DNA of 64,000 nucleotides, from NCBI GenBank assembly GCA_963682175.1, contig OY821789.1:32866188-32930187 (forward strand), written 5' to 3'. Numbering within the stretch: position 1 is the stretch's first letter; every line of letters starts with the position of its first letter. The notes below the pieces were generated by a model. The model was given only the letters and a program-made list of their open reading frames with translations, searched no databases and was not told the DNA's origin. The DNA comes from Triglochin maritima (Eukaryota; Streptophyta; Magnoliopsida; Alismatales; Juncaginaceae). Made by a program: the position numbers and the translations under genes. Shown here one piece after another: positions 11,764 to 23,684 of this stretch.

Positions 11764-12999
11764 ATCCCAAGGCCTGCTGCAAACTCCCCCAGAATCTGGA
11801 AGTGAACCTCGGATCTCGATCTGAAATAATACTCACGGGCACTCCATGAAGCCTGACAATCTCCTCAATATACAACTTAGCTAGACCCTCTAGAGGTAAC
11901 GTGGTCCGGATAGCTAAGAAATGCGCCAACTTGGTCAGTCGATCGACTATAACCCAAATCGTGTCATGGAATCCTCTCGTTCTCGGCAGACCGGTGACAA
12001 AATCCATCGTCACGTGCTCCCACTTCCACTCTGGAAGCTCGATCCTCTGCATCGGCCCTGCAGGTCTCTGGTGCTCGATCTTCACCTGCTGACAAATCAA
12101 GCATCTGTCAACGAACTCTGCGATCTCCGTCTTCATCCTCTTCCACCAGAAATTCCTCTGAAGATCTCTATACATCTTCGTGCTGCCCGGGTGGATCGAG
12201 TAACGAGACCTATGCGCCTCCTCCAGAATGTCCTTCCTCAGATCTCCTCCTTTCGGCACCCAGACATGACCTCTGAACCTCATCCCACCATCAACTCCAA
12301 TACTGAAATCTGACCCATCTCGGGCAGCTAACTGTAACAACTCAGCTAACTCATCATCAACACTCTGAGCCTGAACAATACTCGAGACCAACTGAGGCCC
12401 CACTCTCAGCCCGACAATCACTGCACTTCGTGACTCATCGGTGAACGGTTTCCACTCGGTCAACGCCTCGAGCAGCTTCCACTCCTTGATACACAGACCT
12501 GCCGCGACAACCTCCACCTTCCTGCTCGAAGCATCAGCAACTGAATTTGACTTCCCCGGATGGTACGAGATAGTGAAATCATAATCCTTAATCAGCTCGA
12601 GCCATCTGCGCTGCCTCATATTCAGCTCCTTCTGCGAAAACAGATACTTCAGGCTCTGATGGTCCGTGAACACCTCGAATCGCTCGCCATACAAATAATG
12701 CCTCCATGTCTTCAAGGCGTGCACCACTGCCGCCAACTCCAAATCATGAGTGGGGTAATTCCTCTCGTGCACCTTCAGCTGCCTCGAAGCATATGCAACC
12801 ACCTGCCCCTGCTGCATGAGTACGCATCCCAGTCCAACGCCTGACGCGTCACTGTAAATCACAAACCCACCACTGCCACTGGGAAGTGTCAGAACTGAAG
12901 CAGTCGTTAGCCGACCCTTCAGTTCCTCGAAACTGTCCTCGTACTTCTGGGACCACACGAACTCGACACCCTTCCGCGTCAAAGCCGTCAACGGCGAAG
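11752..12999 (-). pseudogene. Tekay RNase H and integrase N-terminal/core
   Basis: The minus frame opens at the nested-element junction: [19 protein letters not shown], then the RNase H landmarks [35 protein letters not shown] and [13 protein letters not shown]. The integrase zinc region ([26 protein letters not shown]) and core ([35 protein letters not shown]) follow. Two catalytic Asp positions are present. The frame is then lost at LQQALG because of a deletion. Residues immediately beyond 12999 belong to the inserted LTR. Confidence 0.9.
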
Positions 13000-14201
13000 T
13001 GATGCATTGCATACATTGCATCATATGTCTCTCATTTAGATTGCTTTTACATCAATAAATGCTACTAAGGTATGTGTTTAGTCTTATTTACAGAATACAG
13101 GGACCTGAATGCAATTTACCCACATCCCGAGCATAAACGCGCGCGGAAGACTCATTTTCTTCATAAAGACCAAGCTCAAGATTATCGGGTTTCAAGTGGA
13201 AATGTTTCCAAGCATAAAAGCATTCTCTAATTACAAAAAGAACAAGGACTTGATTGCAAAAAGACAAGGACCTAATTGCAATTCACGAGTTATTATGGAG
13301 AAAATCTAAAGAAAAATAAATATAGTTCTCCAAACATATAAAGGAATTAATCCGGAGCTCAAAAGAATGGAAAGAATCAATCCAGACGCGTAAAGGAGGA
13401 TCAAATCATACCATAAACACACAGCAAAAATCCGAATCAAATCCAACCTTATTGTGCGGCGATTTAGCCGCACATTACATGTATTGTGCGGCGTTTCCGC
13501 CGCACCAGAGAGGATCCGTGTGCTCAACTTTTGTCCAGTCGTGTCTGGACACGTGTACTCTCCAATTCTATACTTAGGTCTCTTGTAACAACTATAAATA
13601 GCCCCGAGAACGATGTTAGAAGGGTCCTTGGTCCTTAGTCTTTGGTTGTAGTTTTTATTCTTAATCTTAATTTTGTATTCTTCTTTTCATTAATAAAATT
13701 CTGTCTTTTATTTCTTACTTTTAGTTTTCTTTTGTAATGTCTCAAGGACCCCTTCTTCCTCCCTCTATGAGTTTCTAACTCCTTCCAAAGGGTGGAGGTG
13801 ACGGATTTAGGGTGAAGAGAAGATGAATGAATGTTATTATTTTAATTTCGTGTTAGTATATTTTGATTACTTGAGTTTATGTTAAATCATTTATCATGTA
13901 ATGCTTTATAATTAATATGATTTATTATAAGTTTCTGAATTCTCTAATCTAATCCTTAAATCTAAACCTCCACCCGACGGAATTCACCTCTTTGTTCTTG
14001 CTTTAGTTTTAATTGTTCTTGTTTCTTGCTTTAAATAACTAAAACCCAAAAATCTCAAAACCCAAATTTATTCTTCTCTCTTCTTCTTTTCCCTTAATCG
14101 AAATCACACAAATAACAAATCTCTCCCTCCTTGTGTTCGACCCGTACTTGCCACCGCTTCATCGCGGCCGTGCACTTGCGGTATAAATAAAATTATCATC
14201 A
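13000..14201 (+). repeat. 5' LTR of nested gag-protease element
   Basis: Begins TGATGCATTGC and ends ATTATCATCA. A TATA box (CTATAAATAG) lies near 13592. GC-rich palindromes lie at 13454-13473 and 13486-13505 (GTGCGGCG-TTTC-CGCCGCAC). The same LTR family occurs alone at 48308-49486. Confidence 0.95.
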
Positions 14202-14206
14202 AGCTT

Positions 14207-14225
14207 TTTACGCCGTTGCCGGGGA
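14207..14225 (+). other. Primer binding site, tRNA-Asp-like, of nested element
   Basis: The sequence ACGCCGTTGCCGGGG starts a few bases after the LTR. It closely matches the PBS complementary to plant tRNA-Asp used by Athila/Tat-type elements (GGCGCCGTTGCCGGGG). The mismatch at its LTR-side end is visible. Confidence 0.75.
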
Positions 14226-15600
14226 GGCGACGTAGATTTTGTTTATTTTTGTGTTTTCGATTTTTTTCTGTTTATCTTGTGCGCGATCTAAGTATTTGGA
14301 TTTGTGTTTCAGGAGACAACGGAGTGCACGGCAAAATCCGGGCACCTTCTGAGCTTAACGAGCGGCGAAATCGCCGCACCTAAAGAACAACTTGCGGCGA
14401 ATCCGCCGCACACTTGGAGCTTCTGGGCTTCACATTTTCTGGGACGCGACTCATCTCTGGGTGGACGCGTGAAGCTACTGGAATTTCGAGAGCGGGCGGT
14501 GAACCCGACTGAGCATTGCATAGGTAACCTTTGTTGCCTCTTTTTCTCGTAATTTCTATTTTTCAGATAATTTCCTTTTATTAGAATTGCACGTGTTAGG
14601 GCAAAAATTCCATAATTGGCAATAATTCAACTCTGACCTAAAATTGGCAAAATTAGAAAGGCCTTAGTGCATGCATCATCTAGTGTTTTGTATGCATTAT
14701 TCTTGCTAAATTCTTGCAAATCAATTTCTGTTGAAGAGTGCTGGAGTCAAGGTATGTATCGGGATTTTCATCGATTGCATTTAAGCATATAATCTAGTTT
14801 GCATACAACCTTGCAATTGCCCCCCCTCTAAAGACCATTGTTTGACTATCTTTGCTAGATCTAAGTTAAACTATCTTAAGGGCAACTCCGTAGGCAAATA
14901 TACGGTGGGGATTTCATCACCCTTCCGTGGCCCACAAATCACAATCCTAAAGTGTCACCCAAGCCTTAAATTAAAATCAATTAAACATTGACCCCTAAGG
15001 ACTCAGACTCATTTAAGGAGAAGAATTGGTTTGACTTGCTATGACCTGAACCCGATTGAATTTAATTTGGTGTCTAGAAAGTGTTTTTGTGTTGACGCAA
15101 GTCTTCCAAGCGAAGTGGTTGTCTAATTGGCACCGACTCGGTCGGAAGCGCCCCCACTAGCTATACACGGCCTGGCCAAGTTGGTTTGATTAGTGAGGGA
15201 GGTGAATCAAGCGAATCAATTCGACTCAACCAGTTAGGAGTCGTCTAGATCTAAGCGACACTAGGTCTAGGATTGTTTGAACCGTGCTTTCTTAGGAATT
15301 TTCTGACCAACCCTCTTTCTATCTTTAGAGTTAGGTTTCCCTTCTCATCTGAGTCTTCTTTCTCTTCTCACCTAAATTCTCTAGATTCAGATTCCTTTCT
15401 CATCTTGCCCCATTCTATTGTTTGTTTCCCTTTTGAAAAAAAAACATAAAAAAACGAAAATTAAAAAAAAATATTTGTAATTAATTCTTGAAATTAAATT
15501 TGGAAATTAAATTTCGAATTTGAATTCAAAAATTGATTCAACCCGGTGCACTCAGATTTGGATTCGGGACTTGAGTAATCGACTCTCATGAGTTCATCTA
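14226..15600 (+). other. Leader region of nested element, no gene
   Basis: About 1.4 kb between PBS and gag. It holds two more GC palindromes near 14360-14410 (GCGGCGAAATCGCCGC and GCGGCGAATCCGCCGC) that echo those in the LTR, and A/T-rich tracts. No convincing coding frame. Confidence 0.6.
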
Positions 15601-15657
15601 GATTCCAATCTGGAACTTAGCCCCAATCCACTTGTTGCACCACCTCACCCAGATCCA

Positions 15658-17570
15658 ATGTGTGAGAACGTAGTGGACCCACCTGTTGTGCAACCCATAA
15701 CTCTGAGGGATCGATGCTATCCAGCGATGGCTGCTCAGCCATCGTGCATCGTTATACCCACCATACCGGGTCGCGACTTCGAACTTAAGGCACAATACAT
15801 GAGTATGTTGCCTAAGTTCACCTCTAGGGAAGACCCATACCTCTTCCTTAGAGAATTTGAGGAAATCTGCTCTCTTATGCAATACCAGCATATTCCTGAG
15901 GAGGCAGTGCGTCTGAAATTCGTGCCTCTAGCACTGAAGGATGACGCTAAGAAATGACTATATAGTCTAGCCGAAAGATCTATTAGGAGTTGGACTGAGT
16001 TTGTTCAAGTATTCCTGAAAAAATATTTTCCCAACCATAAGACTATGAGGATTAGGAATGAAATTGTTGCATTCGTTCAGTCTGAGAGCGAGCCGTTCTA
16101 TTCCTATCTAGAAAGATTCAAAAGTGTTTTGACCCAATGACCTCATCATGGAATTCCGAGATGACAATTATGTCAAATTATTTATGAGGGATTGACACCC
16201 ACATCTAGGGTTATGGTAGAATCCGTAAGCCAAGGGAACTTTATGTCGAAAAATGAAAATGATGCCTGGACTTTCCTTGAGGAATTAGCTGAAAACAGTA
16301 TGCAATGGGACAATGCTAGAACACCGCTTAACCCGAGTATTGGATCTAGAATAACAAGTCAACCCAAACCAGGTGTCTTAGCTGTAGATGCCAACATAGC
16401 GGCTGAAGCAAAACTAGCTACCCTTATGCGCAGAATGGAAAGTTTAGAGTTACAAACCCAAAACCGAGTGAATCAAGCCTCGACTATCCCGTGCTCTAGA
16501 TGTGGTCAGACTGGTCATGTAATGGAGGATTGTGCGGAATGGGACCAAGTTAATGCCATGTATAACCATGCTAGAAATGACCCATACGCATCAACCTATA
16601 ACTCGGGTTGGCGTAATAATTCCAATTTCTCATCAAACCAACAGGGTCAACCTCCTAGACAACAACCAAACCCGTATAACCAAAATAATACATCATTTGG
16701 GTTTAGTAACAATAACGATCATGAGGTTAGGTTGACAAGCTTGGAAAATTTAATGAAAACTTTTATACAAACAACCAACCAGACCTTCCAAAGGCTAAAG
16801 ACACAAGTCAGCCAACTAGCACAAATAGTAGGTGAAAGAGAAAATGGTCGGTTTCCAAGTCAACCTAAGGTGAACCCTAGATCTAATAATTCATATCAAT
16901 CCTATCAACCACCTTCAGGAAATAACAACCCTAGACCGGTTCAAATGGTTAATGAGGAAGGACCGTTCCAACAAATAAATGCAGTAGTGTCATTATGGTC
17001 CGGAAGACAGATTGATAATAATGTGGTAAATCCTAGAATATCTAATCAATCGAGCCATCAAGCTACCACATATGACCTAACCATTGAACCCGACGTCCAA
17101 TCTGAAACGCCCAACCCACCTACTCAACCTGAACCCATAGCTCAACCTGAACCTGAGCGAGTCTATGTTCCTAAAACCCCATTCCCCAATAGACTCAAAA
17201 AGAACTCAAGTGCACAAATAAAGAAAATCTTGGAAGTATTTAAGCAAGTTAAGGTGAACATTCCACTCTTAGACATGATTCAACAAATACCTGCTTATGC
17301 TAAATTCTTAAAAGATCTGTGCACTAAAAAGCGAAAAACGAACGTACCAAAGAAGACATTCTTAACTGCAAACATAAGCTCTATCCTGTCAAACTCGTCT
17401 CCTATAAAATATAAGGATCCTGGATGTCCCACAATTTCATGTGCAATAGGAGATACTTTTATCAACAAAGCCCTTCTAGACCTTGGTGCTAGTGTTAACC
17501 TACTCCCGTACTCTGTCTATGAGCAAATGAACCTTGGTCCACTAAAACCCTCTAAGACAACCTTCAATTT
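15658..17570 (+). pseudogene. Athila-like gag with in-frame TGA codons
   Basis: One reading frame runs about 640 codons. It has DFELKAQYMSMLPKFTSRED, AVRLKFVPLALKDDAKK, KKYFPNHKTMRIRNEIVAF and PHHGIP, a CCHC knuckle CSRCGQTGHVMEDC (about 16489), a Gln/Asn-rich stretch and a Pro/Glu linker. It ends in the protease-proximal CAIGDTFINKALLDLGASVN. Three TGA codons interrupt it (15955, 16138, 16162) without any frame change, at positions where Trp or Cys is usual for the first and third. Gag forms the particle and binds RNA. A 1-bp deletion near 17570 ends the frame. The start ATG at 15658 is the first usable one. Confidence 0.85.
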
Positions 17571-18089
17571 AATGATTGTTCTATTAAGAAACCAAGAGGT
17601 ATAGTAGATGATGTTTTGATCAAGGTTGGTGACTTCATTTACCCAGTGGATTTTGTCGTACTAGATACCGCACCTGTTGTAAATCATAATCGACAAATCC
17701 CTGTAATTCTAGGCAGACCCTTTTTAGCCACTTCGGAAGCATTGATAAACTGTCGAAATGGGCTCATGCAATTATCTTTTGGGAACTTAAAAACTGAATT
17801 TAATATCTTTCATATTGATAGTGAGCCAGAAATAATATGCAATCAAAGTGATGTTGTGATGAAATCGCGTATCTATAAGATTTCTGAGTCATCACAAAAT
17901 CAAAAAGGAAGTAAGAAAAAGGGGAGGAATTCATCTACACACCCACCATCACTCGAGCAAATAAGAGAATCAATTTATGTGAGGGGTGTGGAACCTGTGA
18001 CTCAGGACTCTCATTGCAACATGGGGAACAATTCAACTGGATACATGCACCAATATGGTGTCATTCAATTCAGTTCTGACTATGGTTGA
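17571..18089 (+). pseudogene. Aspartic protease of nested element (frameshifted from gag)
   Basis: The active-site motif LDLGASVNLLPYSVY lies at the end of the gag frame (about 17480-17525). After a 1-bp deletion the protease continues here with VGDFIYPVDFVVLD and IPVILGRPFLATSEALI, the flap/C-terminal motif of Athila-type proteases. A short basic/Ser-rich tail ends at TGA 18087. The catalytic signature is the plant DLGAS variant. No RT follows, which is unlike autonomous relatives. Confidence 0.85.
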
Positions 18090-19172
18090 CTTTGAGCAAA
18101 TTTCATCCTTCCACCGCAGTTCACCAAGGTAATAAGTGCATTTGCTTTATATTCACATTCATTGAGGACAATGCATGATTTAGGTGTGTGGGGGGGGGGG
18201 GTGTTTATGTATATATTTATCTATATAGCTGTATTTTAATTTAAAAAAAAACAATGTTTCATGACATAGCTTAAGATTGAACTGCCAAAACCCGTGTACA
18301 AATTGCATTGAGTTTTTGTTCCTTATTATATAGTTCTGCTTGTAGAAATTATGACATAAATCTAAGTTCCAAAGAAATAACCCATTGCCCTTTAAGACAT
18401 GTATGCACTTAAATTGGATGAATCAAATCTTTGAAGTGGTTGATAAAAAGCAGAGGTTGAGGAAAATATACCGGGAAGTGTGGACTTCTAATAGCAATTA
18501 AGCCTTGAGGAAAATAAAATTAAAAATAAAGAAATAAAGTGAGAAAAGCACATTCTGCAAAATGATTACAAAAGCCCAAGCCTTTGAGTCACTGGTCCGT
18601 AGGGGTATCTTGAAACCCGGTAACTTGAGTCTACCAGCTCGGAATTATCGACCAAACTCGCTACACGAATGCAAAAAGGGTAAAAGTGTCAAAAAGCAAA
18701 TGTGTTGAATCACGGAAGAAAAGAAAAAATAATACTCAAGGCCCAAAGCTAAAAGAATGATCCATGTCATGGTTGATCCGAATGATACTTCACCACCAGA
18801 AGAGGCGTGCAAAATAATTTAAGTGATAACATGTGTAGAAGGGTTAGTGGTGTGAATAACTGAATATTGGAGGAATAAAGACCAAGTCATATTTTTAATG
18901 AGTTAGATTTATATAATGAGCATGCAAAAATTCTTAGTGAGATGTATAAGGTTGAGGTAGGGATATTGAGAACTATTAATGAAATGTTGATTTAGGATTT
19001 TGTGGGTATATCCGCTGAAAACCCTCAGGAGACAACACTCCTCCTCCTTGGCAACAAAGAGGTTTAAAGGCTTGTTGCACATGCTAAGTGCAACCGTGAT
19101 TCCTACGAAAGTGAGTTAGGATTTCCCTGTTTTCATTTTTCTTATATTCTGTTTTGCTAGGACTAGCAAAAT
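18090..19172 (+). other. Non-coding 3' region of nested element
   Basis: No coding frame. Begins with a PPT-like run (TAGGTGTG then about 13 G) at 18181-18201, about 1 kb before the real PPT. The rest is AT-rich with short A runs. This is where pol would lie in an autonomous relative. Confidence 0.7.
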
Positions 19173-19189
19173 CTAGGTGTGGGGGTATT
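19173..19189 (+). other. Polypurine tract of nested element
   Basis: TAGGTGTGGGGGTATT directly precedes the 3' LTR start at 19190. Confidence 0.85.
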
Positions 19190-20415
19190 TGATGCATTGC
19201 ATACATTGCATCATATGTCTCTCATTTAGATTGCTTTTACATCAATAAATGCTACTAAGGTATGTGTTTAGTCTTATTTACAGAATACAGGGACCTGAAT
19301 GCAATTTATCCACATCCCGAGCATAAACGCGCGCGGAAGACTCATTTCTATCATAAAGACCAAGCTCAAGATTATCGGGTTTCAAGTGGAAATGTTTCCA
19401 AGCATAAAAGCATTCTCTAATTACAAAAAGAACAAGGACTTGACCACAAAAGTAGCTGGGGACTTGATTGCAAAAAGACAAGGACCTAATTGCAATTCAC
19501 GAGTTATTATGGAGAAAATCTAAAGAAAAATAAATATAGTTCTCCAAACATATAAAGGAATTAATCCGGAGCTCAAAAGAATGGAAAGAATCAATCCAGA
19601 CGCGTAAAGGAGGATCAAATCATACCATAAACACACAGCAAAAATCCGAATCAAATCCAACCTTATTGTGCGGCGATTTAGCCGCACATTACATGTATTG
19701 TGCGGCGTTTCCGCCGCACCAGAGAGGATCCGTGTGCTCAACTTTTGTCCAGTCGTGTCTGGACACGTGTACTCTCCAATTCTATACTTAGGTCTCTTGT
19801 AACAACTATAAATAGCCCCGAGAACGATGTTAGAAGGGTCCTTGGTCCTTAGTCTTTGGTTGTAGTTTTTATTCTTAATCTTAATTTTGTATTCTTCTTT
19901 TCATTAATAAAATTCTGTCTTTTATTTCTTACTTTTAGTTTTCTTTTGTAATGTCTCAAGGACCCCTTCTTCCTCCCTCTATGAGTTTCTAACTCCTTCC
20001 AAAGGGTGGAGGTGACGGATTTAGGGTGAAGAGAAGATGAATGAATGTTATTATTTTAATTTCGTGTTAGTATATTTTGATTACTTGAGTTTATGTTAAA
20101 TCATTTATCATGTAATGCTTTATAATTAATATGATTTATTATAAATTTCTGAATTCTCTAATCTAAACCTTAAATCTAAACCTCCACCCGACGGAATTCA
20201 CCTCTTTGTTCTTGCTTTAGTTTTAATTGTTCTTGTTTCTTGCTTTAAATAACTAAAACCCAAAAATCTCAAAACCCAAATTTATTCTTCTCTCTTCTTC
20301 TTTTCCCTTAATCGAAATCACACAAATAACAAATCTCTCCCTCCTTGTGTTCGACCCGTACTTGCCACCGCTTCATCGCGGCCGTGCACTTGCGGTATCA
20401 ATAAAATTATCATCA
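19190..20415 (+). repeat. 3' LTR of nested gag-protease element
   Basis: Near-identical to 13000-14201. It carries an extra 24 bp (ACCACAAAAGTAGCTGGGG segment near 19444) and about 7 substitutions. The same palindromes and TATA box are present. Confidence 0.95.
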
Positions 20416-20420
20416 CGAAG

Positions 20421-20640
20421 CCAACCTCGAGAAATCCTGAATAAAACGACGATAATAACCCGCTAGACCCACAAAGCTCCTGACCCCTGCCACACTCGTA
20501 GGGGCTCTCCACTGCGTAATGGCCTCAACCTTCGCTGGATCTACCGAAATCCCCTCTCCTGATATGATGTGCCCCAGAAAAGCGACACTGCTCAGCCAGA
20601 ACTCGCACTTCGAAAACTTGGCATACAACTCATGATCAAA
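20421..20640 (-). pseudogene. Tekay RT C-terminal segment
   Basis: The minus frame reads [39 protein letters not shown], then [20 protein letters not shown], the RT connection before RNase H. It stops at the cgaag target site of the nested element and resumes at 12999. A 1-bp frameshift near 20638 separates it from the RT core. Confidence 0.9.
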
Positions 20641-22268
20641 ATGCCAAGTACAACTCTCCAGTGCTCTCGATGCTGCTCCACATCTGGCGAGTAGACCAAA
20701 ATATCATCCACGAAGACAATCACAAACCGGTCGAGGTACTGACTGAAAGTCCGGTTCATCAAATCCATAAACGCTGCAGGCACGTTCGTCAACCCGAACG
20801 GCATCACCAAAAACTCGTAATGCCCGTACCTCGTCCTGAAAGTTGTCTTCTGCACATCTGCCTCTCTGATCCTCAACTGATGATAACCGGATCGCAGATC
20901 AATCTTCGAGAACAACTGCGCTGACTGCAACTGGTCAAACAGGTCCTCGATCCTGGGCAAGGGATACCGATTCCTAACGGTAACCTTGTTCAACATCCTG
21001 TAGTCAATACACATCCGCAGCGATCCATCCTTCTTCTTCACGAAGAGTACCGACGCTCCCCAAGGCGAGACACTGGGGCGGATAAACCCCGTATCCATCA
21101 GATTCTGCAACTGCTTCTTCAGCTCTGTCAGCTCAGCAGGTGCCATCAGATACGGCGCCTTCGGCTGCGGCATAGTCCCAGCTACCAAATCGATCCCAAA
21201 CTCAATCTCTCTCTGAGCCGGCAACCCGGAGACATCATCTGCAAAGACCTCTGGAAACTCCCGAACTATCTCGATGTCCTCCAATCTCCTCGCCTCTGGA
21301 TCTGGAACTATCAAAGTGGCCACGAAAGCTCTGCAACCCTGCTGCAACAACTTTTGTGCCCTCACTGCTGATACAACCACTCTGCCTCCTCTAACCTTTG
21401 TCCCCCTGATCAGCACATCAGGTAGACCCTTCCTCGGGATCAGAATCTTCTTCTCCCGGCACAACACTCGCACATCGTACTGGGATAGCCAATCCATCCC
21501 CAGTATGACGTCGAAATCCTCCATCGGCAACAAGATCAGGTCAGCCGGAAACTCCTGATCTCCCGAAATAATCGTGGTGCTGGGAAGAAAGCTCCCCACA
21601 ATGCCCACCAGACCCAAGGGTGTGCTGACTTCCAACGTGGCAGTCAACATCGCAGGGGTACGGCCCAACACGCTCGCAAATCGCTCCGAGATGAACGAGT
21701 GTGTAGCCCCACAATCAAACAACACTCTCGCACTCAACCCAGCAACAAAGATCGTACCTTCCACCACCGTGCTGGCGTCTCTCGCCTCATCCGCCTGGAT
21801 GGTAAAGACCCGTCCAGTCCTCTGACCCTGCTGTGGCGGAGAAAAAGCTCGGCAACCTCCGCCTCTGCCTGCTGCTGGCGGTCCTGAATGCCTGCTAGAC
21901 CCACCTGGCCCGCTCGGACAATCTTGCACAAAGTGGCCTGGCTTGCCACACCCGTGACAAACCCCACGACCCCAACACTCTCCGGAGTGAACTCTGCCAC
22001 AACCTCTGCACGCCTCAGGCTGGCGTGGCCCACCTCCTCCGATCCGGGGCCTCTTGCCCGGGTTCCCTGCTAGCGGAGCACCCGGACGTCCAATGACCTT
22101 CCCCGGTGCTCTCCTGGCCTCAACATAATTCTGCTGGTAATCCTAATCGATGATCGTCGCAAACTGCACGACATCGGCCAACGTATGTGGCATACTGTAT
22201 GTCACCTGAGTACGGAGGTGCTTCCTCAGCCCCCATATGAACTTCCTCGCCCTCTGCAGCGGCGTCAC
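20640..22268 (-). pseudogene. Tekay gag C-terminus, protease and RT core
   Basis: The minus frame starts inside gag at the truncated-LTR junction (22268). A TAG lies at 22143-22145. The zinc knuckle [14 protein letters not shown] (about 21955) is followed by the protease [19 protein letters not shown], with DCGA rather than the usual D(S/T)GA, and [16 protein letters not shown] motifs are [69 protein letters not shown] and the catalytic FVDDILVYS. The RT is full length to the frameshift near 20638. Nonsense and frameshift make it inactive. Confidence 0.92.
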
Positions 22269-23409
22269 GCAAAGGGGCCCCGTTCGACCGAAAGTCACCA
22301 GGGACAAATCCCACAACGAATTCGGTCGAACACCCGAGCACTCTCGGTCGACCGAATCCCACCAGGGAATAATCCCTCACTCGCACCACGAACCCGGTCG
22401 AACGCCGAGACCTCCTCGGTCGACCGAATTCCACCAGAGCGTTCCCCACGCTCAGCACACATGCCCGGTCGACCGAAACCACATTCGGTCGAACCGACCA
22501 CTCAATCCACTTAAGTCACGGTCAGACGAAGTCATAAAGGCGGTCGACCGTTTGGATGGTCAACGCCCTATCCGACCCATGATGGTGCACACGGTCGAAC
22601 GACAAAGGGGACCCGTTCGACCGAATCTCACAAGGCTTGCCTCCCAAGCATAATCAGTCGACCGCCCCTGGGGCATCGTTCGACCGATTTGAGGCAGAAC
22701 CCGAATTCTCTTCACGAACGGTCCACCGTTTGCACCAACCGGTCGACCGATCAGGCAGTGAAATCTGCTGCACGTTTACTTGCGACGAGCCGAAAGGCCT
22801 ACCGTCGACTTCCAAATACTCACGCTAATTAAGTGAGCGAGTTGACATACCAGAAGGTCTGAAGAGACCTTAGAAGAACCACGACGACGCCTCCACGAGC
22901 GCGCCTCCCCAAAACATGATCCGTCGACGAACCTCGCGTCCAAACGACGATCAACACCTCCTCGACGATCCTCACTCACGATTCCACCTCTGTCGCCCTC
23001 TACCAACCAACCACGACCACAACAACACGTGTTAGGTCGAGGGAGAGAAAACCAACTCAAAAGGGATGAAAACACACCCCACGTTTCTCACCTTCACCAA
23101 CCAACCGGAGCCGATCTTCACTTCGCCGGAGGTCACCACCACCACGCCGGAGATCACCACTGAGGTAGAGAGAGAGTGAGCAACGAGAGTGTGAGAGAGA
23201 TGTGAGAGAGAGAGAGAAACTCACCTCTAAATATCTCCCCAACCTTCAATCTCCACCATCCATTCCAATCCATCCATCTCCACCACTCATCTCATCCCCA
23301 AACCATCTCAACCCCTCATCCAACCATCTTCCATCCCAGCCGTCCATCTCCATCTCCCCTAAACAACAACAAAACACAATTAGGATTAGGATTAGGATAG
23401 AATCCTACA
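22268..23409 (-). repeat. Truncated 5' LTR of the Tekay-like element
   Basis: Aligns with 9866-10998 of the left LTR at roughly 2% divergence by eye. It includes the GGTCGACCGA array, a GA microsatellite and the (TTAGGA) terminal repeat (three units versus two). The portion equivalent to 8692-9865 is absent: LTR sequence joins gag directly at GTCACG|CAAAGGGG. Confidence 0.93.
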
Positions 23410-23684
23410 TAACTAGTGCCATTTTTTATTTATTTCTGTACACAACAAAGTATATCTTGTGCTAACATAATAGATCAAAGAAACATTTGTGGAGAAAAGA
23501 ATTAAATAGAAAAATAAGAGATATTGGAGTTACTTTTAGAGGATGAATTCAAGAACCGATTGGTTAATGGAGTTTCACGAAGAGGCATGTTGCAGTTTAC
23601 TCTTTCTTTCTAAGGTTTATCCCAACACACGGGTCAAGAGAGTGAGCAAACATGCTCGGTGATAATAAAAAAAGTCACTAACAT

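Larger units (their letters stand above)
13000..20415 (+). mobile_element. Nested non-autonomous gypsy-type element (gag-protease only, TR-GAG-like)
   Basis: Two 1.2-kb LTRs (13000-14201 and 19190-20415) and exact cgaag duplications (12995-12999 and 20416-20420) define a 7.4-kb insertion inside the Tekay pol. Between the LTRs are a PBS, a leader of about 1.4 kb, Athila-like gag, an aspartic protease, about 1.1 kb of non-coding DNA and a PPT. I find no RT, RNase H or integrase in any frame of the 5-kb interior. It would depend on enzymes supplied in trans. LTRs differ by about 7 substitutions and a 24-bp indel. Confidence 0.93.
8692..23409 (-). mobile_element. Ty3/gypsy chromovirus, Tekay/Del-like, truncated and nested
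   Basis: Bounded by exact 5-bp duplications taact (8687-8691 and 23410-23414). The minus-strand order is partial 5' LTR, gag zinc knuckle, protease, RT, RNase H, integrase, chromodomain-like tail, PPT, 3' LTR. The 2.3 kb LTR, the late chromodomain-like segment and the PPT context fit the Tekay/Del clade. A second element (13000-20415) is inserted at the RT/RNase H junction. The 5' LTR lost its inner half together with the PBS and gag start. A nonsense codon, a 1-bp frameshift and an integrase deletion make it defective. The overlapping LTR parts differ by roughly 2% by eye. Confidence 0.93.
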
